From: JBOGUF01 sp050696075
GTDB lineage: Bacteria > Chloroflexota > Chloroflexia > Thermomicrobiales > UBA6265
Reading direction: 5' to 3'
Assembly: GCA_050696075.1 (NCBI GenBank)
Contig: JBOGUF010000068.1
Span: 1 to 19,171, forward strand
Length of the DNA: 19,171 nt
Below are positions 6,138-11,950 of this stretch, in pieces; position 1 is the stretch's first letter; the number at the start of each line of letters is the position of its first letter. The position numbers and the translations under genes were made by a program. The notes below the pieces were generated by a model. That model was not told the origin of the DNA and ran no database searches. It was given only the letters and a program-made list of their open reading frames with translations.

Positions 6138-6953
6138 CTACTCCGGTCGGCGGCCGCGCAGGTTGAGCCGCCAGTAGTCGAGGAAGAAGGGCGGGTCTTC
6201 GACGACGGCGAGGTCGGTGAGGTGGTCGACAAACCCTTCGCGCAACTCCTCGTGCGGGATGCGGGCCAGATGGGCGCCGAAGATGACGGTGGTCAGGTAC
6301 TCGCGGAAGGTGGCGGCGTCGGCCAGGCGCGTTTGCGCCTCCTCCAGACTCGTCTCGACGTCGACGAACCCGGCCGCCCGCAGCCGCTCGGCCGTGGTGA
6401 CGTCGTCCGCGAACTCCCAGGGGCCGGACCAGCCCGCGAAGAAGGGCGCGTAGCGGGGCGTGGCCATCAGGTCGGCGGCGTGGGAGAGCAGGACGGCCAG
6501 GTTCGGCCCGCCGCCGCATTGAGCGACGAGCCAGCCGCCCGGTGTCAATACCCGGCAGAGCGCGGCGAAGAGGCGCGGGTGGTCGAGCACCCAATGGAAG
6601 GCGGCGGTACTGAAGATGACGTCGACCGGTTTACCAATCACCGCCGGGTCCAACGCCTGCAAGTCCGCCTGCACAAAGCTAACGCGGTCGCCGTAGCGCG
6701 GCACAAGGTTGTCGCGGGCGACGTCGAGCATGTTTTGCGACTGATCGAGCGCGATCACGTGGCCGGTGGGGAGGCGTTCTAACAGGTCGGCGGTCAGGCG
6801 GCCGGTGCCGCAGCCGGCGTCCATTACCGTTTCGTCCCCGCGCAGGGCGAGGCGTTCGATGACCTTGGCGCCCCAATTGACGTGCGGGTTCGAGACCCGA
6901 TGGTAGATCTCGGCGTTCCACTCGGCGCCGCTGTGGCGGGAACCGTCGGCCAT
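6138..6953 (-). CDS. Class I SAM-dependent methyltransferase (Tam-like)
   Basis: This 271-residue Rossmann-fold methyltransferase most resembles trans-aconitate 2-methyltransferase. Motif I is VMDAGCGTGRLTADLLERLP (Asp45-Gly51) and binds S-adenosylmethionine. The acidic end of strand 2 is IALDQS (Asp70). Motif II/III features are FVQADLQALD and VDVIFSTAAFHWVLDHPRLF, with the Tam-like HW pair. LRAAGFVDVETSL and EYLTTVIFG follow in the usual order. The N-terminal EWNAEIYHRVSNPHVNWG also fits that branch. The start at 6953 has a strong GGAGGAG ribosome site. The true acceptor is unknown; small carboxylic acids are plausible. The FAD oxidoreductase gene follows after 77 bp. Confidence 0.9.
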   Translation of the reverse strand: MADGSRHSGAEWNAEIYHRVSNPHVNWGAKVIERLALRGDETVMDAGCGTGRLTADLLERLPTGHVIALDQSQNMLDVARDNLVPRYGDRVSFVQADLQALDPAVIGKPVDVIFSTAAFHWVLDHPRLFAALCRVLTPGGWLVAQCGGGPNLAVLLSHAADLMATPRYAPFFAGWSGPWEFADDVTTAERLRAAGFVDVETSLEEAQTRLADAATFREYLTTVIFGAHLARIPHEELREGFVDHLTDLAVVEDPPFFLDYWRLNLRGRRPE

Positions 6954-7053
6954 GGGAACTCCTCCGGCATCGCGGGCGCGCTCATCTGACCGCGGGCGTC
7001 CCGTCGGTCGCCTGCCGGAACAGGGTACCAGAACGGACGGAGAACCTCCCCAT

Positions 7054-7151
7054 CGTCATGCTGAGCGAACGCGAAGCATCCCCGCGCGAAGCGCAGCGCT
7101 CTCACGGCGGGGCGGCTTCGCCGGGGGATGCTTCGATTCCTCAGCATGACG
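7054..7151. repeat. 98-bp palindromic element with CGTCATGCTGAG ends
   Basis: CGTCATGCTGAG (7054-7065) pairs with CTCAGCATGACG (7140-7151). Inside it CGAAGCATCCCC (7072-7083) pairs with GGGGATGCTTCG (7124-7135). The two perfect 12-bp stems are separated by small mismatched bulges, and the whole element could fold into one long hairpin. It lies just past the stop of the metallophosphoesterase gene (7163), before the methyltransferase. The structure resembles REP/MITE-like non-autonomous repeats; sequences with CATGCTGAG...GAAGCATC are widespread in bacterial genomes of this kind (from memory). It probably also ends the upstream transcript. Confidence 0.75.
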
Positions 7152-7162
7152 TGAGCTGCCGT

Positions 7163-7897
7163 TTATCCGGTGGCTCCGCGATACCGCGCGGTGCGGAGCT
7201 CGTTGGCGTACGGCTGGAGGCCCGGCATGCCCTCGTCCGCCGCGTCCTGGATGGCGCGCTCGACGTCGTAGGGGAGGCGCACCAGATTGATCGAAAATGG
7301 CGCGGCCGCGGAGTCGCCGGGAGCGCCTTCGAGGATTGCGTAGCGGGCGAGCGGCATGTCGAGCGGATTGCCGGCGCTGCCGACGTTGAAGAACATCTTG
7401 AGGTGGAAGGTGCGCGGGTAGGTGCCGTGGATGTCGCCGTAGCCGACCACGTCGGGCTCGACCCCATTCCCGGTGAAGTCGGTGCTGTCGAACATCGACT
7501 CCAGCTTCTCGACGGGATCGCGCTGATGGACGCGGTGATGCACACCCCGCGGCGAGGCGTGGAGGAGGCGGATGCGCCGGCCGCTCATGACGAAGTCGAC
7601 GACGTTCGGCAACGCGTGCAGGTAGGCGCACCGCTCCGGCCCCAACCGCTCCTGGTGCCACCGCGGCATCGGGTTATCACTCGTGGTCGTCGCCACGCCA
7701 TCGTCCCAGTTGCCCCGGACGACCTGCTCGCAGCGGCCCCGGCAGATGTCGACGGCGCGGTCCGAATGCGGCCCCTTGCCGACAAGATCGCCCAAACAGA
7801 CGATGCGGGTGATGCCCCGGCGGGCGACGTCCTCGAGCGTCGCCTCCAGCGCCGGCATGTTGCCGTGGATATCGGACATGATCGCGATGCGCTCCAA
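7163..7897 (-). CDS. YfcE/MJ0936-type metallophosphoesterase
   Basis: This 244-residue calcineurin-like phosphoesterase carries every family metal-binding motif: MSDIHGNMPAL (Asp9, His11), CLGDLVGKGPH (Asp37), RGNWDD (Asn63), LLHASPRG and YGDIHGTYPR, followed by NVGSAGNP. These coordinate two divalent metals. The protein is cytoplasmic, without signal peptide or membrane segment. The start is TTG 7897, preceded by AAGGGTAGGGG, a good ribosome site. Members hydrolyse phosphodiesters or phosphomonoesters, including nucleotides and dinucleotides; the substrate cannot be read from sequence. It lies 67 bp downstream of the VOC gene in the same direction, so it may be the last gene of the ArsR-led run or independently transcribed. 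Confidence 0.92.
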   Translation of the reverse strand: MERIAIMSDIHGNMPALEATLEDVARRGITRIVCLGDLVGKGPHSDRAVDICRGRCEQVVRGNWDDGVATTTSDNPMPRWHQERLGPERCAYLHALPNVVDFVMSGRRIRLLHASPRGVHHRVHQRDPVEKLESMFDSTDFTGNGVEPDVVGYGDIHGTYPRTFHLKMFFNVGSAGNPLDMPLARYAILEGAPGDSAAAPFSINLVRLPYDVERAIQDAADEGMPGLQPYANELRTARYRGATG

Positions 7898-7964
7898 CCG
7901 CCCCTACCCTTCCGGATTGCCGCGCGATTATAGGCGACGGGCGGAAGGCAGGAGGAGACAGGCG

Positions 7965-8369
7965 TTAAGGGCGGGCGGGACGCTCCTGGACGACCCAGCC
8001 GTTGCCGTCTGGGTCGTTGAAGGAGACGAAGGAGTTCCAGTCGCCGCCGCGCCCATCGACCCGGCCGGCGTCCTCGAAGTGGTAGACCGGGCTGACCTCC
8101 ACGCCCCGCGCGACCAGTTGCGCCCTGGCCGCGTCGACGTCGGCGACGACGAGCTGGATGCCCTGGATCGACCCCGGCGGCGTCTCGACGATGCCGTCGC
8201 CGATGACGATCGAGCAGGCCGAACCAGGCGGCGTCAGTTGCACGATGTGCATCTGGTCCGAGACCCGGGTGTCGTGGTCGACGACGAAGCCGACCTGCTC
8301 GCTGTAGAAGCGCTTCGCCCGTTCCACGTCCGTAATCGGAACAATGACCACTTCGAGTGTCCACTCCAT
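7965..8369 (-). CDS. VOC-family (glyoxalase/dioxygenase fold) protein
   Basis: This 134-residue protein starts at ATG 8369 (MEWTLEVVIVPITDVERAKRFY). It has the paired beta-alpha-beta-beta-beta modules of the vicinal-oxygen-chelate superfamily. The first module runs to SIVIGDG; the second begins GIQLVVADVDAARAQLVARGVEVSPVYHFED and ends FVSFNDPDGNGWVVQERP, a very characteristic C-terminus. Members bind metals and act as lyases, dioxygenases or resistance proteins. The start overlaps the stop of the AlkD-like gene (TGATG), so the two are translationally coupled, which supports a role in the same stress or xenobiotic response. The substrate is unknown. Confidence 0.9.
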   Translation of the reverse strand: MEWTLEVVIVPITDVERAKRFYSEQVGFVVDHDTRVSDQMHIVQLTPPGSACSIVIGDGIVETPPGSIQGIQLVVADVDAARAQLVARGVEVSPVYHFEDAGRVDGRGGDWNSFVSFNDPDGNGWVVQERPARP

Positions 8370-9136
8370 CAAACGTCGTCCTTTCCTGCCGACGATCGGC
8401 CGCTTTTCTTCATGCCGAGGTAATGTGCTCGCTCTTCGTGATCGAGCTTCTCGATCGCGTAGCGCAGGGCCGTGCGCGGCATCGTGGCGGCATGGTGATC
8501 GAGGAAGCGCAACAGTCTCGGTCGATCCTTGTCGCCGGCATAGCTCAGCATCCAGCCGGTCGCCTTATGGATCAGGTCGTGATCGTCGCCGAGCAGCATC
8601 TCGGCGATCCTGAACGCGTCGTCCAGATCGCCCTGCCGAATGAAGTACGACGTGGCGACGATCGCCGTGCGGCGCTCCCAGATGTTCGCGGAGCGCGCCA
8701 GCTCGTACAGCTTGTCGCGCGGTTTATCGAAGAGGTAGCCGCCGACGACGTACCCGCACGCGAGGTCGACCAGGTCCCAGTTGTTGATGCGGTCGTGGCA
8801 CCGGACAAAGAGGTCGTAGAGTTCCTTGCGGCGGCTTTCCGGCGTCTTCTTGCGGCGAGCTTGCTTGTCCATGATGCTGAGCCCGCCCACCCGCACTTCG
8901 TGGATCGGGCTTTCGAGCAACCGTTCGATCTCGGCGGGCGGCATGTCGATGAAGGTTTTGGCGAGCGCGAAGACCTGTCCCATCCGCACACCGATGAACT
9001 GATCGCCCTCACCGTAGCCGCCCGCGCCGGTTTGAAAGTGGCGCTCATACCACGTGCGTTGTTCTGGCGAACGAAAGGACTCGAGTTCCCGAACGAACTG
9101 CTCGGCAGTGACGCCTGACCGAGTGGTCGCGGCCAT
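8369..9136 (-). CDS. AlkD-like DNA alkylation repair glycosylase
   Basis: This 255-residue HEAT-repeat protein belongs to the AlkC/AlkD family of DNA glycosylases that remove alkylated bases such as 3-methyladenine and 7-methylguanine. Recognisable segments are IGVRMGQVFALAK, INNWDLVDLAC (Trp120, Asp124), NIWERRTAIVATSYFIRQGD (Arg156), DDHDLIHKATGWMLSYAG (Trp195) and MPRTALRYAIEKLD. These residues line up by spacing with the catalytic Trp-Asp-Arg-Trp set known from Bacillus AlkD, so it is probably active. The ATG start at 9136 lies 10 bp after the RibD-like gene stop, and its stop overlaps the VOC start. A base-excision repair gene within an ArsR-controlled redox gene run is unusual. Confidence 0.92.
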   Translation of the reverse strand: MAATTRSGVTAEQFVRELESFRSPEQRTWYERHFQTGAGGYGEGDQFIGVRMGQVFALAKTFIDMPPAEIERLLESPIHEVRVGGLSIMDKQARRKKTPESRRKELYDLFVRCHDRINNWDLVDLACGYVVGGYLFDKPRDKLYELARSANIWERRTAIVATSYFIRQGDLDDAFRIAEMLLGDDHDLIHKATGWMLSYAGDKDRPRLLRFLDHHAATMPRTALRYAIEKLDHEERAHYLGMKKSGRSSAGKDDV

Positions 9137-9146
9137 CGCCCGGCGT

Positions 9147-9767
9147 CTACTTCACGACGCGGAAGCGAATGTGCGTGACGCCAGTGCCCTCGATCAGCAT
9201 CGTCTGTTCCAGCTCGATCGGCTCGACGCCGAGATAGTCAAACATGCGAACCCCCTTGCCGAGCAGAACGGGCACTAGCTCGACCTGGATCTCCTCGAGC
9301 AAGCCGGCCTTCAGGCATTGCTGGAGAATGCTCGCGGCGCCGACGCCGACGTTTTTCTCACCGGCGACCGCTTTCGCCTGGGAGACGGCGCTTTCGACGC
9401 CGTCCGTGACGAAGGTGAACGGCGCGTCCGGGTGCTCCTTGATCCAATCGTGGGGGACTTCATGCGTGACGACGAAGACGGGGGTTTCCACGGGGTGGCG
9501 GCCGCCCCAGCCATTGGTGATGTCGAACGTCTTCCGACCGGTCACCAACGCCCCAATCTTGCTGAACGCCTCGCGCAGCATGTCGGCGCTGGCCTTGGAG
9601 ACCTTGACCGTCATGGTGCCGGACGGCGCCGTGTATTCGGTATCGCCCCTGGCGTACCAATCGAAGAGGCACATGCCGTTCTCGCCCAGCGGATGCTCGG
9701 GGCCGTCGTTCGGGCCGGCGATGAATCCGTCCAGCGACATGGTGAGCGATGTGCCGACCGTGCCCAT
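9147..9767 (-). CDS. RibD C-terminal/DHFR-like reductase
   Basis: This 206-residue protein of the dihydrofolate-reductase-like RibD C-terminal domain family has SLTMSLDGFIAGPND at the N-terminus, GALVTGRKTFDITNGWGG, then VFVVTHEVPHDW, VGVGAASILQQCLKAGLLEEIQVELVPVLLGKGVRMFD and a final strand. These are the standard dinucleotide-binding positions. I choose ATG 9767 (MGTVGTSLTMS), which has GGGAGG about 8 nt upstream; longer readings overlap the PPOX gene. Family members are NADPH-dependent reductases, usually of unknown substrate. It lies 17 bp downstream of the PPOX gene and 10 bp upstream of the AlkD-like gene, so it is inside the operon. Confidence 0.9.
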   Translation of the reverse strand: MGTVGTSLTMSLDGFIAGPNDGPEHPLGENGMCLFDWYARGDTEYTAPSGTMTVKVSKASADMLREAFSKIGALVTGRKTFDITNGWGGRHPVETPVFVVTHEVPHDWIKEHPDAPFTFVTDGVESAVSQAKAVAGEKNVGVGAASILQQCLKAGLLEEIQVELVPVLLGKGVRMFDYLGVEPIELEQTMLIEGTGVTHIRFRVVK

Positions 9768-9784
9768 GTTCAATCCTCCCTCAG

Positions 9785-10321
9785 TCAGCGGTCGAATCGC
9801 CAGCGGGTCGCGCCGTGCGGCTCCGCGGAGGCGACCCCAAAGACCGTGTGAAACGTGAAGCGGTAGAGATACCAGGGGGGCGGGCCGGCGCTCGGGGCGC
9901 TGTACGGAGCTGTGAAGGCGTCGCCCTCCACCTCCACCGGCCAATCGTCCTCGCGGTAGCGGGCGGCCACCCGTTCCAGAGTCGGCTGATCGGTGACCCT
10001 GGCCGCCTCGCCTTCGAAGACGAGGTCGATGCCCTCGGTGCTGGCGGAGATCGTGCACGCCGGGTTCGTCGCCAGGTTGCGCGACTTCCGCGTGTCGGGT
10101 CCGCTCACGATATAGAAGTCGCCGTCGATCCAGAGGGCGCCGATGCCGGCAGCGTGCGGGCGGCCATCCGGCCGGGTCGTTCCGAGGTAGAAGACACAAT
10201 CGTTCCCCGGACCGGTCTCGGACGGTCCGGCCGCGAGGAGATCGCGCGGCCTGCTCCATGGCAACGCGGGATTTCCGTATCGATCGAGATTCTTGGTTTC
10301 GACCGGCGCTCGTTCGGTCAA
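9785..10321 (-). CDS. PPOX-fold flavoprotein (pyridoxamine 5'-phosphate oxidase family), copy 1
   Basis: This 178-residue split-barrel protein of the pyridoxamine-phosphate-oxidase-like family has TTRPDGRPHAAGIGALWIDGDFYIVSGPDTRKSRNLATNPACTIS, the typical cofactor-binding core, and a C-terminus SAPSAGPPPWYLYRFT...FGVASAEPHGATRWRF. The start is TTG 10321 with AGGAGAAGG upstream. It is a clear paralog of the protein encoded at 10876-11415, sharing the N-terminal TKNLDRYGNPALPW pattern and the whole C-terminal block. Members bind FMN or F420 and reduce or oxidise small molecules; which cofactor is used cannot be told. The SRPBCC gene lies between the two paralogs. Confidence 0.9.
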   Translation of the reverse strand: MTERAPVETKNLDRYGNPALPWSRPRDLLAAGPSETGPGNDCVFYLGTTRPDGRPHAAGIGALWIDGDFYIVSGPDTRKSRNLATNPACTISASTEGIDLVFEGEAARVTDQPTLERVAARYREDDWPVEVEGDAFTAPYSAPSAGPPPWYLYRFTFHTVFGVASAEPHGATRWRFDR

Positions 10322-10370
10322 GATTCCTTCTCCTTCAACTACATAGCGGTTGTCCGTGCTTGCGAGGACA

Positions 10371-10856
10371 TCAACGCACGTGAGTCAGATTGGCGAGGAG
10401 GTCCTCCAGGCGCTCCATCCCCTCGTTGACCCCGACTTCCATGCCGGAGGCGACCATCGCGTCGCGGTCGGCAACTGATTGATAGACGCTGTTCATGCGG
10501 ACCAGGGTGTGCCCATTCTGCTCCTCGAAGGTCAGCGTTTGGAGCGAGACCTTGCCGGGCCAGCCCTCGTACTCGAAGGTCTGGACGATGCCGGCATCCA
10601 CCGACGGCGTGCCGTGGAAGAGGCCGTGGAACCCGTGCACCGAGCCGTCGATGTCGCGGCTCACGTAGCGCCACGTGCCGCCGTCGCGGACGTCGTAGTC
10701 GTCGACGGTCGTCGTCAACCAGCGCGGCCCCATCCATTGCACCAGCAATGCCGGATCGGTGTAGGCGCGGAAGAGGAGATCGCGTGGCGCGGCGAACGCC
10801 CTGGTGATCACGATCTGCGGTACTCCCGGTTCGGCGACGATGCGCGTCTTGGCCAC
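10371..10856 (-). CDS. SRPBCC/AHSA1-family protein
   Basis: This 161-residue START-like protein begins at GTG 10856 (MAKTRIVAEPG), with AAGGAG six bases upstream. It shows ITRAFAAPRDLLFRAYTDPALLVQWMGPRWLTTTVDDYDVRDGGTWRYV, the characteristic AHSA1 opening, then FHGLFHGTPSVDAGIVQTFEYEG and a final helix ASGMEVGVNEGMERLEDLLAN. These proteins have a deep hydrophobic ligand cavity. In bacteria they very often sit beside an ArsR-type regulator, as here. No signal peptide or membrane segment. It lies 19 bp after the copy-2 PPOX gene. The ligand is unknown. Confidence 0.93.
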   Translation of the reverse strand: MAKTRIVAEPGVPQIVITRAFAAPRDLLFRAYTDPALLVQWMGPRWLTTTVDDYDVRDGGTWRYVSRDIDGSVHGFHGLFHGTPSVDAGIVQTFEYEGWPGKVSLQTLTFEEQNGHTLVRMNSVYQSVADRDAMVASGMEVGVNEGMERLEDLLANLTHVR

Positions 10857-10875
10857 GAATCGCTCCTTTCCAGGA

Positions 10876-11415
10876 CTAGAAGCGCCAGCGCGTCGCGCCG
10901 TACGGCTCGGCGGTGGCCACGCCGAAGACGGTCGCGGGCGTGAACCGGTAGAGGTCCCAGGGGGGAGGCCCCGCGCTCGGCGCGCTGTAGTCGTGGTAGA
11001 AGGCGCCGTCGCGTACCTCCGGCGCCCAACCGACCGCCGCGAAGACCGCGGCCGCGCGATGCAGCGTCGCGTCGTCGGTCACCTTCGTTGCCTCGCCTTC
11101 GAGGACGAGGTCGATCCCCTGGGCGGCGACGGTGATCACGCACCGCGGATGCTGCGCCAGGTTCTGGGCCTTCCGGGTACCGCCGCCGGCGCTGAAGTAG
11201 AAGGCGCCATCGAGCCAAACGACCCCGACCGCCGCGACGTGCGGCCGGCCGTCCGGGCGCACCGTCGCCAACCAGTGGGTGTGCGGTTGCTCGTCCCCAA
11301 GGGGACCCTGCTGCCGGTATTCCTGCTCCAGGCGCTCACGCGCGCGATCCCAAGCGAGCGGCGGGCTCCCATAGCGATCGAGGTTCGTTTCGGACACGGG
11401 TGTCAAGTCAGGCAT
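10876..11415 (-). CDS. PPOX-fold flavoprotein (pyridoxamine 5'-phosphate oxidase family), copy 2
   Basis: This 179-residue paralog of the 9785-10321 product has SETNLDRYGSPPLAWDRARERL, ATVRPDGRPHVAAVGVVWLDGAFYFSAGGGTRKAQNLAQHPRCVI and the same terminal SAPSAGPPPWDLYRFTPATVFGVATAEPYGATRWRF. The start is ATG 11415, with AAGGAA nearby. It is the first structural gene after arsR, separated by 113 bp that include a small hairpin (TGCCGA/TCGGCA, 11469-11494). Cofactor (FMN or F420) and substrate are unknown. The two copies suggest a gene duplication with specialised subunits or substrates. Confidence 0.9.
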   Translation of the reverse strand: MPDLTPVSETNLDRYGSPPLAWDRARERLEQEYRQQGPLGDEQPHTHWLATVRPDGRPHVAAVGVVWLDGAFYFSAGGGTRKAQNLAQHPRCVITVAAQGIDLVLEGEATKVTDDATLHRAAAVFAAVGWAPEVRDGAFYHDYSAPSAGPPPWDLYRFTPATVFGVATAEPYGATRWRF

Positions 11416-11468
11416 CTATCCGTTCCTTCGTCGTTCGTCCCAAACCGTCGCGCAACCCACCTCGCGGC

Positions 11469-11494
11469 TGCCGACACTGGTTAGTCGTTCGGCA
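11469..11494. repeat. Short hairpin between arsR and PPOX copy 2
   Basis: TGCCGA (11469-11474) and TCGGCA (11489-11494) form a six-base stem with a 14-nt loop in the 113-bp gap between arsR and the next gene. There is no T tract. It could moderate read-through or protect mRNA; evidence is slight. Confidence 0.3.
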
Positions 11495-11528
11495 CAGCCC
11501 GAAATCGACGGCATGGCTCTGGCTTCGG

Positions 11529-11864
11529 TCAAGCGGTGGACTCGGCCTGCAGGGCGGCAATCAGCGCGTCGAGTTGGTCGAATCGCTCGTCCCAGTACGC
11601 CTGGAAACCGGCCAGCCAGGCGGTTGCCTCCCGGAGCGGCTCCGCCTCGAGATGGCTGAGACGGGCGGTCGCCCGGCGGCGGCGCGAGATGAGCCCCGCT
11701 TGTTCGAGAACCTTCAAGTGCCGGGAGATAGCCGGTTGCGACATGGGGAAGGGCGAGGCGATTTCGGCGACGTTCGCGTCCCCGTGGGTGAGCCGCGCCA
11801 GGATCGCGCGACGGGTGGGATCGGCGAGCGCGCCGAAGACGGCGTTGAGCTGGTCATTCATCAT
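11529..11864 (-). CDS. ArsR-family winged-helix repressor
   Basis: This 111-residue regulator has the ArsR/SmtB-like winged helix: VFGALADPTRRAILARLTHGDANVAEIASPFPMSQPAISRHLKVLEQAGLISRRRRATARLSHLEAEPLREATAWL. The recognition helix is SQPAISRHLKVLEQAG. It lacks an obvious Cys metal site (ELCVCDL type), so it belongs to the non-metal branch often paired with SRPBCC/AHSA1 genes, which agrees with the downstream gene at 10856. Two adjacent ATG codons (11864 and 11861) are equally plausible starts. A 16-bp palindrome about 20-35 bp upstream is a strong candidate operator, so it is probably autoregulated and controls the following genes. Confidence 0.92.
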   Translation of the reverse strand: MMNDQLNAVFGALADPTRRAILARLTHGDANVAEIASPFPMSQPAISRHLKVLEQAGLISRRRRATARLSHLEAEPLREATAWLAGFQAYWDERFDQLDALIAALQAESTA

Positions 11865-11882
11865 ACATAACCACTCCCATCT

Positions 11883-11898
11883 ATAACCCTAGCGTTAT
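11883..11898. promoter_or_regulatory. Candidate ArsR operator palindrome
   Basis: ATAAC-C-CTAG-C-GTTAT is a 16-bp palindrome broken only at two symmetric positions. It is a plausible dimeric winged-helix site, located 19-34 bp upstream of the arsR start. The surroundings (11877-11904) are the most AT-rich in the region, and TTATAGAT on the minus strand overlaps the palindrome, so it may contain the -10. Nothing else in the 86-bp gap competes as a regulatory site. Confidence 0.6.
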
Positions 11899-11950
11899 TA
11901 AAACGCACCGCTCGTCGGGCCGTCAAGGGCCGATCCCCGTTTCCAGCCCG

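Noticed and set aside
5023..6177. A 384-codon plus-strand frame over the FAD oxidoreductase
   Set aside because: The minus strand carries clear FAD-binding motifs and a good ribosome site. The plus frame is repetitive, Arg/Gly/Val-rich and without recognisable motifs.
6061..6594. N-terminal extension of the FAD oxidoreductase
   Set aside because: The extra 178 codons are Arg/Pro-rich shadow sequence of the methyltransferase gene in another frame; the GTG at 6060 has a GAGGAG site.
9768..10259. N-terminal extension of the RibD-like reductase
   Set aside because: It overlaps the PPOX gene out of frame and lacks family motifs; ATG 9767 has GGGAGG upstream.
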